Origin: Limonium bicolor
Lineage: Eukaryota; Streptophyta; Magnoliopsida; Caryophyllales; Plumbaginaceae
Direction: 5' to 3'
Assembly: GCA_023374045.1 (NCBI GenBank)
Contig: CM041783.1
Location: 94,647,298-94,711,297, forward strand
Length of the DNA: 64,000 bases
Translations under genes and position numbers: made by a program
The notes under the pieces: generated by a model
Databases searched by the model: none
Told to the model about the DNA's origin: nothing
The model's input: the letters and a program-made list of their open reading frames with translations, nothing else
In this document: one piece after another, positions 22,813 to 35,259 of the stretch
How positions within the stretch are numbered: the stretch's first letter is position 1
How the letters are laid out: every line of letters starts with the position of its first letter

Positions 22813-25154
22813 AATTGGAGTTGTACGAAACTCGCTGCTTTGAGTGACTGATTTGAGGATGATTCTGGTTGTGGGTTGATCCGAAATCGGATGCTTTTTG
22901 ATTGTTTTCATGAGGGATGTGATAGTCGAATGTTATTTTATGTGGCCCTTGACTTTGTCAGTGTGGGACTTGTGTTTCAATTTTGATTTTGGTAGTTACG
23001 CCCAATGTGCACTATAGTTTCGTGATTTGGTACAACTCTTGGCTCCAGAGTCTCGAGATGGCTCCGGTATAGCTCCTGAGTTTTTGGTTTTTGTTATTTT
23101 GTGATTGGTTTTTGAGTTGATGGTTTTTTTATGAATGAGTGATTTTGGGAACCCGATGGTTTTGATATGATTGGATGGCTTTGATATGATCCGAGGGCTC
23201 CGGTATGATCGAATGGCTCCGGTGCGGTTGGGTGGCTCCAATGTGGTCGAATGGCTCCGACGTGATCCATGACCCCATTATGTGCAACGGCTCTGGGATG
23301 GTTGGTGGGTTTCAATTTGGATTAAGATTTTCGGGATGGTTGGTGGGTTTCAATTTAGATTGAGATTTTTGGGATGATTGGTGGGTTTCGATTTGGATTG
23401 AGATTTTCGGGATGGTTGGTGGGTTTTGATTTGTTTTGAGATTTTCGGGATGGTTGGTGGGTTTTGATTTGTTTTGGATTTTGAGTTGAATGGTGGGTTG
23501 ATGTGATTGGTGGATTGTATTGTGTTTGACGTATTTTGATGTGGTAGATATTTTTTGTTGTGGTTGATAACTTCTTGGTCATGGATGGATGGCTTCGGTC
23601 CGGTTATGACTTCAGGGTTCTCTCATGATGGCTCCAGGATAGCTCGGGATGGCTTCGGGAAGGGCTACGAGATGGAACTGTTTGGTGATAGTGAGGAACA
23701 AAGGGGGATTTTTCCTTTGAGGTGGTCGCACCCTGGGCGGGCTGCCTACGTACTCAATTTCGTATTGAGATTAGACCATACGTAGTTCGAACTTTGTAGG
23801 CAAGGCCTTGGTGATGAAATGGCGTTAGATGGCTCATAGATGGTTCCCGTATTGCTCTCAAACAATTGGGTATGGCCCCTGTGTAGCTCTAGGGATGGTC
23901 TTAATGTTTTGAGGATGGCTCCGACATGCCTTTAGGAATAGTGTCGACATCGATGAGACCCGAGTATGACACTAGATGGCTTCGGGAAGATCTTCGCATG
24001 GCTCTAGATGGCTTCGTAATGGTCCGATGTATGGCTCAAAAATAGCCTAGGATGGCTCCAGCTTAACTTCTTTTGATAGGATGTTACACTTCAATAGCGG
24101 CAACTCAGCGAGACTAGGCAGAGTTCTTACCAATCAAATGTTGATGACGAGGTGCTTATGATGCATGCAAATATTAAATGCTAGATACGATGCAAAATGC
24201 ATATGCAATTTTTGGAGAGAAGGTATGGCCTTATCTCTATTAATATGAGGTTTACGATATAAGACATCTTCAGTTTGATCTTGAGTGATTGTTGAACTAG
24301 AATGCGTTAATCACTTTCCTCACATGGAGGGATGTGGGTCAATCTCTCGTTAGTATGGCCGTGTGTCCTAATGTCGTGATGATACTCTTGATGCTCAGAG
24401 TAGTATTTTCCTGAGAATTTCTTTTGGAGGTTATGAACTTTCCGTTCCTCACAAATTCCTCTACTACAATGGGGTAGACTAATTATGATTTGGTAGTTTA
24501 ATTGAAGAGTCACTCGCACTCTAAAGACCTTGTGAGATTAGGTCACACTCATTCGCTCATGGTCCCCTTTGGTATGATTGGGACATGTTGATAACAAGTA
24601 CGAAGCTTATGATTCATGTTTCAGATCCGATAGTTTCAATTAACGCTCATTGACTTACGAGTCAGAAGTCTTTTATTGGGTTATAACGGGGTTGAGGGGT
24701 ATGATGTATGTCACATGGGACTGGAGGATTTATTTGGGAGTTGTGGAGCTTTTGTGCAATAGAGGATATGTATCACCTTCGCCATGGGTGGAATGATGAT
24801 TAGACAGACGATCTTTGAGAATCCTTGTTGGTTTCGGTGGGACATCATTGGTCCTTTGGATTTGGTTTCCCCACTTGCCTCTTCTGGTGTACGGTATGAA
24901 CTTTCTTCTCATTTTTCTTTTGTGAAATTGCATTTGGCTCGTCAATTTTCTCAAACGTTCTTTGCTTTGTATTTTGGCTTTCAGCTTTGGAGTTGCATTG
25001 ACTCACTAATCTTCTTGAACATTTTCGGTGTTCTTTTTTGGTCTTTGACTTTGAAGTTGTATTGACTCACTAATTTCATTGAACATTTCATTTGTTGTTG
25101 TTGTGAAAGATGGTGGGGGAGAGACCATGGCTCCAGCTCATTTGTAATCCTCTA
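22813..25154. other. Non-coding flank of element F with degenerate short repeats
   Basis: No gene is recognised. From about 23040 to 24060 the motif ATGGCTCCG/ATGGCTTCG recurs many times. At 23294-23482 there are about five 38-bp units of GGGATGGTTGGTGGGTTT type. A segment near 23735-23800 (CTGCCTACGTACTC ... ACGTAGTTCGAAC) has the look of plant LTR-element interior. The 5-bp target site CTCTA (25150-25154) precedes the F LTR. This may be interior of the tRNA-Arg element whose 5' end is at 58907, because F is inserted between them. Confidence 0.5.
23294..23482. repeat. Short tandem repeat, 38-bp unit
   Basis: About five units beginning GGGATGGTTGGTGGGTTT, drifting from ...CAATTTGGATT to ...GATTTGTTTTG towards the right. 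Confidence 0.75.
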
Positions 25155-26266
25155 TGTAACGCCCCTATTTAACATATTTATAGCGGAAATAAAATACTAA
25201 AGGCGCACAGATCATCGGGTTCCAAACACCCGGTACCCAACCTCACCAAAATACAACTTAATGATTACAACTGTCACGGCCGAACCTCGAGAAAACTTAA
25301 CAAAAGTAAACAGTAATAAAACATATAAACTCTCAAAGCCTAATCCCATCCCAATCACTCGCTCTCTTCGTGGTCACCTGTAAAATAACTCGTACCTGCA
25401 AGATAAAACCAAGCAGCCCACCCCGAGTGGGGTGGGTCAGTTCCCTGGAATGGAACTGGTACGATCCTCCAAAAACAAACTTATAATGCAACTCTTAAAT
25501 AAATAATAGCTTGAAAGCAATCACTTAAACCACTCAGAGGAACAAGCATCTCACAAATCTTCACACCAAGATAACAAATTTTAGAATAAAGATAAATAAC
25601 AGAAAGATAAAGTTAGTGAAACAAAATCACATCATGTGTTAGTGAACATCCTTTTCCTTAGTTTAACCCAATTCCCGTTAGGAGTAGAAAGACTTAGATA
25701 GTCACAAAGGACAAGGAATGAAAAGATAGATCCAAGAACCAATAACTCAAGAATGGAATAATTCAACTGGGAGAGATGGCCTCCACCGCCAAGCACGTCC
25801 TTTTAGGACAGGGGATATACAGCCCCTCACTGTCTATCACGTCCCCTTTTTGGGGACAGGGGATATACAGCCCCTCACTGTCTATCACGTCCCTTTTTGG
25901 GACAGGGGATATACAGCCCCTTACTGTTACCATTGAAGACGCGCGCACGTCGAAACCTCAAGAACCAGCTCATGGATGAAACGATATCCAGAGTCAAAAG
26001 AAAGATTTCCAAGATTGACCTTTTTTCCAAATTCCCACTAGATCACTAACTACCCAGAGCAATACCAAAACACCCAGTCCTACAGAGTGCAGAAGCGTAA
26101 ACCCTAAGCAGCCAATGTCTAACGGGGCACCAAATAGAAGGAACCATTACCCAAGTGAGTTTCGCATTCAAGGGTCAATTAGTCACACAAGCTGAGTTAG
26201 TCACACAACCATTTCCTTTTTAGAAATTCCTCTAAAACTCAGTTAGCGTTTTCCAAACACTCCACA
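25155..26266 (-). repeat. Partial LTR of element F, interrupted by E
   Basis: Begins TGTAACGCCCC like 39603 and stops at CCACA where the E LTR starts. It includes the triple dyad repeat at 25794-25928. Confidence 0.9.
25794..25928. repeat. Triple dyad repeat in LTR F, partial copy
   Basis: Three units of about 46 bp, each with CACGTCC(CC)TTTTT(GG)GGGACA dyad and GGGGATATACAGCCCC. The other copies are at 40242-40376 and 51430-51562. Confidence 0.85.
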
Positions 26267-29200
26267 TGTAACACCCCTCTCCATAAACACGTAATAGTCT
26301 CTCACGTAGCAATAAACAAAACGTCTCGCAGTGGAAAATAAACAACAATAATAATACTTACTCGGGTGTCACCGGCCATTACTCGCCCATGCAAGTAACG
26401 AAGCCAAACTACATCCAACTTCCAACACAAACAAACTGCTAACCGCCATGATAACGAGAAACTCCTATACATCATACTAAGTCCATAAATCATAAACATC
26501 GACAAGTGAGCGTCTACCCAAACCTGAACATACATAACAATACCATAATACAATCCACTTCTTCATTGCCACNNNNNNNNNNNNNNNNNNNNNNNNNNNN
26601 NNNNNNNNNNNNNNNNNNNNNNNNNNNNNNNNNNNNNNNNNNNNNNNNNNNNNNNNNNNNNNNNNNNNNNNNNNNNNNNNNNNNNNNNNNNNNNNNNNNN
26701 NNNNNNNNNNNNNNNNNNNNNNNNNNNNNNNNNNNNNNNNNNNNNNNNNNNNNNNNNNNNNNNNNNNNNNNNNNNNNNNNNNNNNNNNNNNNNNNNNNNN
26801 NNNNNNNNNNNNNNNNNNNNNNNNNNNNNNNNNNNNNNNNNNNNNNNNNNNNNNNNNNNNNNNNNNNNNNNNNNNNNNNNNNNNNNNNNNNNNNNNNNNN
26901 NNNNNNNNNNNNNNNNNNNNNNNNNNNNNNNNNNNNNNNNNNNNNNNNNNNNNNNNNNNNNNNNNNNNNNNNNNNNNNNNNNNNNNNNNNNNNNNNNNNN
27001 NNNNNNNNNNNNNNNNNNNNNNNNNNNNNNNNNNNNNNNNNNNNNNNNNNNNNNNNNNNNNNNNNNNNNNNNATAGACAAACTCCAATTACCCTGTTCCT
27101 GCTCTTCGGCTTCGTCAACAATCAACAACCTGTAATGGTGTAGTATCAGCGATAGACGCTGAGTATGCCGGGCCTGGACCCTATTGGTCACTTGTCATTT
27201 TACCATCTTGTTATTAGATCGGTTTCATGCTTTACCATTTTACAGTTATAATCAATACTGTAATAAACATGTATAATATACATAATCATCCAACCGAATA
27301 TTCATAAACATTTAACCATCCATCCAATCCAAATATTCATTTAATAACACAAACAACATTTGTATATCGAACGTATCGAGTAATAACAATATAGTGTACA
27401 ATATACAATCGTCGTAGCGTACAGTTTTCATATTTAATTTACCTTAGCCTTGTAGGCTCCATCCAACCATGTTTAATTAATACCAGTTGGGCGTCATGTT
27501 AGGACAACCCGATATCCTCACCATGGACAGTAGTCCTCCCGTACACACAAAGGTGCTCATTTCGCCAGAGGTCCGGAGGCCCCTGACTCTCTTATGTCTC
27601 GTAAGACGTCCATATAAAGGCCGTAGCCACCTGACCCATGATCCAGTTTGGGCTCGTTGGGTATAACCTGGAGCGGAATCCAATTAGGAAACCCCTCAGT
27701 GATCACAAATGCGCAACCAAGTAGTTCGTAAACTACCGGGATTCCTCACCTCAACTCTTACCATCTCTCTCTCATAATGTATGAGACTGCTCTTAGTCTT
27801 ATGGAGAATAATTATTAGTTAGCTACCAATGGGTCTCACGCATACCTAGAAGTAATCTAGGTTATATTCATGTTCGAGATCCATGCTCTAGAGACCGACA
27901 ATGTCGTGACTCATCCCTAAGTGTTTTACTTAGGTTACCATATACTTAATATTAATACTATGGTATTATATCAAGTAACCGTCATGTCATCACAATAACG
28001 TATATGTATGTTTATATAAGTTGATCTATAGTCGACGTAGTGTTAGTCCCGTAGGACGCTCGTGCATAAATAAATAATGCAGTAACACTTAATCACATAC
28101 ATGTATCCACACACATGACACACAAGTTATATCAACCAAATCCGAGCCCAAAGAGCTTCCTTAGGACAACTCGGATCAAACCCCTTTACATACCGTTCAC
28201 CAAGACCTAGGATGCGCAGTGTAGTCCACTAGCTCGTCAAGCGTCCTTGTCTGAAGTATGATCTAAACGGTAATAAACTATAACTCAGTCTCCATGACTA
28301 ACTACATCCGGTATTTCCGAATAATAAGTAACCCCGACAGCTCACCCCTGTTTTCTACAGTTGTTTGTTACGGGTTTCTCTAAACCGGTCGGCTTGTTAC
28401 TTTAAAACTCGTATGTCAAAATATTTCAACTGTTAAGTTTAATTCCTTATATTTCTTTTAATCTTATCCACCATCTAGTATAGGTGCATAACCTATAGTT
28501 GCATGTGTGCATGCATGATTAAATTATATTATATTATATTTTTTTGTATTGTATCATTTATTATATTGCATCATTCTCCCACCATCCATTTTAATACAAT
28601 GTATTATATAATCCATTTATCTTTAGCAAATAATATTTGCATCCAAAAACTCATAACTTATAGTTTGTAACTATATTTTTTCCCTAATAACCACCTCCAT
28701 TATATTATATGGTTTCCAACCATAATATATATCCATCCTTATATACATTATTCTTGTGTATGTATATATTTACCACGTAGGTAATTCCCATGAGTTTAAT
28801 AAACTCTTATATTTTATTTTACTTTTTATCACCTTTTATTAGATGATTATTCCCATTAGTTGTATTATATTGTACAACTTATATTAAGATTATTATCCTA
28901 ACATGAGTAACATTTTTATGTTGTATAATTACAACTCCTAAGGTTTATTCGATAAATACCTTAGTTCTTAAATCCCATTTATTTATAGGTTGTCACATTA
29001 TTTAATGTGAATATCCTTACTCATATTAATCCCATCTAAACCATATAATTGTTATAACATTTATAACATTATAGACCTTAGTCTAAAATTCATTTTCCAA
29101 CTCTTGTTAATTCGGTACAGCCCTTGAATTTATTTAAATTCTATTATGACCACAAAACATTATGTAATGTTATACCTTATACTAATATCATTTGATATGA

Positions 29201-32200
29201 TAATTTTTATTTCCTTTAACTTATAACCTATAGTTTTATACAAACTATTTTAATATTGCCGCTTGGGCTTATATTCTTATACCTTATTCTTTTCCTTAAA
29301 CCATAATCTCCTTTATTTACAAAATCATCCCATAATTTATACCATGTTATATATTCCATTTAATATAACATTCTAACCTTAATATAAATATAACCTATGG
29401 TCAATATTTATAAAATACCGAACAGACCCAAAACTGTTCAATAATTGCCATTTGGCCCTATTTATAACATATAGTTTAATAATTCAGTAAAACTATATAT
29501 TATACATATATCTTAATAAATACTCTTATATAATTCTAAAAATCTCCAAACTTCACCAAATGGTTATAAATATCCTTATTAACCCATATATTTTCGGTAT
29601 TTACCATTCCACCATCTATATTTCTCCAAAGTGTCATAATGACATAATAACTATATATTATACATATAGAGTTTATTTTAATTCCAAAATCAACCCAATA
29701 AATTCCTAAAAATTCCTAATAGCCCATGGGTGTTTATAATACCATTTTACACCCTTACTTTTCGGTAATAACATATTTACCACATATGTTATAAAAATAT
29801 TACCATAAGATACCTATCTTATTATAAAGCCTTATATAAGTTATCTAACTTATCTAATTTGGTCAAAACCTACCATATGGTCAAGGTTGACCTCCTTAAT
29901 ATTTCCTTGACCATTAATTCCTTATAATTACGATTTGCACCCAAACTTTCTAGAAATCACCATTTAACCCCAAAACTTTATATAATCTTATAAACTTTAT
30001 TTTAAATCCTTTTAACCTCTAATTTTCGGCCTTAATTTTATAAAGCCCCTAAATTTAATTTAATTACACCTAATACCCCATTTCTTTTCGGTAATGCATT
30101 TTCACCACTTAAACTTAATAAAAGCTTATAAATGCATAAATAAAATGGCCTAAAGTACATGGCCTTATTACAAACATTTGCTCACAAAATAAATTACACA
30201 TAAATGTCTCAAAAATGCTTATAAATCTCAGCCTCACCACATATTTTTCATTTAATTACCAAACTTCCACATAATGTCTTAAATTTGACATTTATTAAAC
30301 CATTCCTTAATCACCTAGTTATTAAAATTTATTAAACCATTCCTTAATCACCTAAGGTCAAAATAAGACCTTAATGTACTCTTCACTCACGGCATATATG
30401 TATAAACACATATTAATATACCAAGTGTAGACTTAAGTGATTTATACCTTGATTTAGCTTAGATAAAGCCTTGTTTGGTTCGGCCACCTTAAGGAGAATT
30501 TCTCCACAGCTTGATTTACTTGTCTTCATGTAGAAAACAAGACATGATTAAACTCCAAACATGAGCTAACCATGAGAAGTAATTTAAGTCATGAAAATCA
30601 TGAATTTTTACCTTAGATCTTCAAGTTTGTTGGAGATCTACCTCGGCCTATTTTTCCAGTAGAGAAAGAGTATCAAAATTCTCTTAAAAACAAGGTATAA
30701 AACCATGGGTAGTTAGCTTGGAAGGTGGCTAAGATTTACCTTGTTTAAGATGCCAAAAATGGTGTTTTTGACATGGATCTAGCAACTCCTTGTAGATCTT
30801 GGTATACCAACTGAATCCACATGAAAAGGGGAAGAAAATAAGGCTAGGGAACCAAGGTTTACAACCGAAATTTACAAGGAAGAAGAGATATGTGCTTAAA
30901 GCACATTTTTACCTTAAATGGTCAAGACTTGAACTTTACCCCTTAGATCTTGTTATGGCTGAAAATAACTCTTCCTTTAACCTCCAAAACACTCTACATA
31001 AATGTATAGAAATGATTGGAGTCTATATCAAAGGAAAAAGGAAAGAAAGATGAAGAAAATGGACATTTTTATGCCTTAGGAGCTTACCTAGAGCATGAGC
31101 TCTCACCAATGGAGCTTGGAAGCTTACCTACGATCAAGGAGGAGCCAAAGAGAGCTCAAGGAAAGAGCAAACTCGGCTGGAATGAGCAAATGAAGGAGAA
31201 TGACCTAAATTGTCCTTAAAGTCATTTTTTGCATATTTTATGATTTTAGTGACTTGATGACTCATTGCTGCTTGATTGAAGTTGTATAATCGGTTGATAC
31301 AAGGAGTATAGGCAGCCGGCCATGATTGAGAGAGGTGGGTGAATAATTGGTACATAATTGATTCAAATAATGGAGTAATAATGTTACTTTAGTAAACTAG
31401 TCAAGGGTGAGTCATCATGTTTTGTCTTGTCTTGCTTGGAGCAACCGTATAATGAGGAGAAGGGGAGGATCCAAATCGGCAGCATTCACATGGGTAAGCA
31501 AGTGGTAAGCTCACTTTATGTTTTAATAAGTTAAAGTTCACTTTTTCTTATTTTTATGCAAAAGTAATGAGGTATAATTAATTGTCACATGGGAATTGTC
31601 ACATGGTCTGCTAGGAGACTTAATGAACCGATTTTATGAGGTCCAATTCGTGGTCAATGGTCAACATTGACCAACTTAGTCAATGTTGACCCAAACGGGC
31701 CCCCTTTTAGGGTTTTATTAATATTTTAATATTAAATTTGTAAAAATTTGTAAATTTCTGGAATTAAATTCCTCACATGATATAATATGATATATTATCA
31801 TATTTAAAGGTAATTATGACCTTTAAGCCCATTAAAAACCAATTTAGAAGGCAATTACACAAAAACGTGCTTTAAGGAGTTTTAGTGCACATTTTGTGTC
31901 GCAAGGTGTTTCTGAGCTTGGTTTTCTTTGACAACAGTTTTGTTGTGTTCCTTACATGATATTTGATCATGGTATCCAATTTTATATCATTTTAGAGGTC
32001 ATTAGACCTTTAAGGTATTCTTAGAGCATATTTTTGCTCTACTTGACCTTGAAGCATGAAAGTGCTTGTTATTTGTGTTGGAGTGTTGTCCAACGATTAT
32101 AATATGTTTAATATTATGTTAATAAACTTAGGACAAATTTTTAGGTCCTAAGAAGTTCATCTGGGTATTTATTTGCCCTAACCAGTCAAAAGGTGCAACA

Positions 32201-32311
32201 TCTTGCTTTGTGTTGACCACTGTTGTTCTCAGTTGACTTTTAAGGCATGTTTAGGCCTTAATCAATGTGATTAAATATTTAATCCATGATTTATTAGTTT
32301 GGGGTATTTCA
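26267..32311 (-). repeat. Element E 3' LTR (about 5.5 kb plus a 500-N gap)
   Basis: Runs from TGAAATACCCC (32311) to TGTTACA (26267) on the minus strand. Its low-coordinate part matches the 5' LTR at 36892-38432. The region 28480-30450 is very AT-rich. Donor-like AAG|GTAA sites occur on the minus strand near 31090, 30912, 30735 and 30613, and a CAG acceptor-like site near 27130. Confidence 0.9.
26573..27072. other. Assembly gap of exactly 500 N
   Basis: The bases on either side (CTTCATTGCCAC and ATAGACAAACTCC) are adjacent in the homologous 5' LTR near 37183-37207 (CTTCATTGCAAC then ATATACAAACTCC). The run is therefore probably a placeholder for little or no missing sequence. Open frames crossing the Ns are artefacts. 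Confidence 0.95.
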
Positions 32312-32347
32312 ATCTACCCCCCTTAAAAAGACTTCGTCCTGAAGTCT
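32312..32347 (-). promoter_or_regulatory. Element E polypurine tract with abutting hairpin
   Basis: Minus strand: CTTTTTAAGGGGGGTAGAT directly before the LTR start. AGACTTC (32329-32335) pairs with GAAGTCT (32341-32347). The stem bases differ from those of A and F but remain paired. Confidence 0.85.
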
Positions 32348-32774
32348 CTCAATTAAATAGGTAAGTATATATAAATGTGTAACTACCCATTATTCCCATA
32401 ATGTATATCTATGTGATATATCATTTACACACATCGTATTGCGCTTATACAGCACATAGCCATCACTTTGTGGCGTTAGTTCAATCATATATGGATACAG
32501 GTGATCCATCAGTACCATCATTTCCTATCAGTTCTACCAACCCTGACAACCTCCCTGAGGTGTCCATAACATTCCATTGTTCCACATTCCATATCTAATG
32601 ACTCATTTCGTATCTAGGCGATACCATATGTAATCATTCTATAAAGCAATATGAATACATATCACAAATAGCATAAGAATGGTACTACACACATGGTGTA
32701 AATACATCATTCAAACAAGTATCTCATAAGATACATACATACAAGTGCACATAACACAAAAACAAACCAACAAC

Positions 32775-32918
32775 GTACGCCCCGCGTACCAAACATAACC
32801 AACAAAACCAATTCACTGTATGCCATGCATACGTAACAATTCACTGTATGCCATGCATACTAAACAAACAAACCTCGTATGCCCCGCACACCACCAATTC
32901 TTTGTATGCAATGCATAC
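32775..32918 (-). repeat. Array of five short hairpins before the E polypurine tract
   Basis: GTATGC-CAT-GCATAC occurs at 32818-32832 and 32846-32860, GTATGC-AAT-GCATAC at 32904-32918, GTACGC-CCC-GCGTAC at 32775-32789, and an imperfect copy at 32877-32891. The first unit differs by a compensated pair (TG to CG on one arm, CA to CG on the other). Confidence 0.75.
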
Positions 32919-35259
32919 TAAACAAACAAAACTTAGTGCACACATGTGCACAGCCAAGAGGCTCTACCCCCCTTAAAAAGGGTTACGCCTCCGTACCCCA
33001 CAAGTATACAACAGCCGCTCAACAAGGAGCGCTGGATACTTGGCTCTCAAAGAGTTCTCCAACTCGTGGATTATCCTCATATCAGAGAGACGGGTATGAC
33101 TCTTGCCCTTCTAGGCTCCACAATACATAAAGGTGAGGCACTGATCTATTTGTGCTCTCTCCCAAGTTCATTCTTATGGGCCCACTCGCTCCGTATGAGG
33201 TGCAGACCCATGAACATAGGCTCAGTTTGCCTCTTTTTCTATTGCTGTGTATCCTCTCGTTTGGATCACTAGCATACATGTGTGTGTCTTCTCTCACTGA
33301 TATTCAGCTTGAGGTGTAATATGACGTCGGCTATTGTTAGTACTCAGTGCTCTTTGCACTTGTCTTTATAATATTAAGACGTACCAGCCTAAATGTCCAC
33401 GGAGTTAAAGCTTGTCATCCGTGTCTCCTGGTGGTTTTGTTCCGGAGTAACACACTGTTGTAGTTCTTTTTTTTTTTTACTCATTCGTGTTGATATCCAT
33501 CACATCTTTCCGTATTCCCACTAGATTAATAACTGCACGAGTGCAATACCAAAACACTCAGTTCTATAGTGTGCAGAGGCATAAACTCTCAGCAGCTAAT
33601 GTCTCATGAGTCCGATGGATAAGATGATCGAATTATCCTATGAGTGGTACATTTCAAATCCATTGTTCTTTGCTTAAGGTATCTGCTATCATATAGCTTT
33701 GTCTTTTATCCTCGCGTAGTCACGCGTTTATGTCCATATTATCTGGTAGATTTCTTCTGGATTGCAAGAGTTTGCTCGCTCCTTTTGAAGGTTCTACATA
33801 TTATTTATCCATAATGGGTTTTTCCTGTTTCTCTCCTTCTCTTTCGCGTCCTTGAACGGTTTCCCTGTCTTCCGTGTATACTGTCTACTGCTCTCTGTTG
33901 AAGGTCCTTGATTTCTCTAGCCCGTTGGTTTAACTGTGGCTCTTCTCGTCCATCTTCGAGGTGATCTGTCTTACTGTCCGTAGTATGGAGTTGACTACTT
34001 CTCGTGTTCCTAACACTACTTGTCTACTTGCATGGGGTACCGTACTGATACATTACTACTTACCCGACTACTCATAAATAAGTCAGTCAGGCCCACATGC
34101 TCCTAACGGAGTGCGGTCGTCCCATGTCTCGTTTAGTAAACTGGTAATGTCTGTCACACGGGTATTGTGAAGTATTCTATTGTCAATCTCCCTTTGATGG
34201 ATATCCTTTTTTTCTTCCTTTCTCTTCTTTTTCTCTTTCTCTCTCTTTTTTTTTCTTTTGGTTCCTGTTATCAGCTGTCTTGTAATAAGTGCTATTGCCT
34301 TAATGGCATCAGTGGTAATTCGTATCATAAGACATAAGCCATAACGCCGGCTTGTAAGTAAAATCTGTGCTATATTTAGCAAACTTGGTTCTCCTATCTC
34401 GATCTCATAGAGTATTACACATATTCCTTTCCTCCCTGTTTATCCTGATCATATCTCATCCATAATTCATATTCGTCCCCTCATCCATGTAATTGGATGC
34501 ATTGCAGATTGCATAATAGCTTGAGCAACTTGGCTCTTCACTTCCCAACCATCCTCACTGACGGTGGTGCATCTACAAAGGGTATGCTTGTCCATAAGGA
34601 CTAAACATTTATCACTAATAGTGATTAGCATTAAATGCGGGTATACATTGATGGTATTTGGCTAATAAGCCATGTCTAAAAATTCTCGAACGATCAAACT
34701 GGTGTGGTTTACAATCACAGTGGATGTATAGTTTCTCCAGTTGCAGTGGTTGGACTAATGGTCCTTCCAAAGTTGCATAGGTTTCTAATCTCAGGGTTTG
34801 TATGAAAACGTTTGAAAAAAACATTTTTTTTTGGTATACATATAATAAAAGACTAAAAAGTAGTAGTTGCAGTTGCAGTAGCAGCACTTGCTCTGTCAAG
34901 TGCGCAAGGCAGATGGAAATTTCAGCGGTTTACTTGTCATAGCGCTTGCAATAGCAAGTGCGCCATACAGGTGGAAATTCTGGTTCAGTAATCATTGGTC
35001 TCATTGACTCTACGTCGTCGAGTATGGCTACATGATAATGTAAGCTTTAACATCCTGTTCATATATATAATCCCTCAAGGTTTCAAGGTTACTCGTATCG
35101 AGTTCACAAAACTAGTTCCCAAAAGTCATACACAAAGAGGCAAGTGGTCAATGACACACTCCCACATACTTATAACATAGCTCCTTCTAACATCCAAAGT
35201 AAGTACACAACATAGTAAGTAAAAGTCTTCCACCAGCGGTCTCACGGAGTTCAGGGTAC
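32919..35259 (-). other. Element E non-coding interior
   Basis: No coding motif is found. On the minus strand it shares with A and D a block at 34088-34180 with CACTCCGTTAGGAGC and the paired stem-loops at 34884-34961. A run of T/C simple sequence at 34200-34260 gives a lysine/glutamate-rich shadow frame on the minus strand. Confidence 0.7.
34884..34961 (-). other. Two conserved stem-loops in E interior
   Basis: GCACTTG/CAAGTGC at 34884-34903 (six-base loop) and GCGCTTGC/GCAAGTGC at 34942-34961 (four-base loop, one mismatch) correspond to the single stem-loops of A and D. Confidence 0.65.

Larger units (their letters stand above)
23983..26266. repeat. Duplicated segment, copy 1 (flank plus start of LTR F)
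   Basis: Matches 38430-40714 from flank through CTCTA and 1.1 kb of LTR F. By eye the flank parts differ by roughly 1.5-2 percent. Both copies keep the same insertion point of F, so they descend from one F insertion or are two alleles. Copy 1 is cut by E at CCACA (26262-26266). Confidence 0.85.

Noticed and set aside
26477..27191. Open frames of 174-225 codons
   Set aside because: They are mostly translated Ns of the assembly gap.
34083..34382. Lysine/glutamate-rich 99-codon minus-strand frame
   Set aside because: Driven by a T/C simple-sequence tract at 34200-34260 inside conserved non-coding core; no family resemblance.
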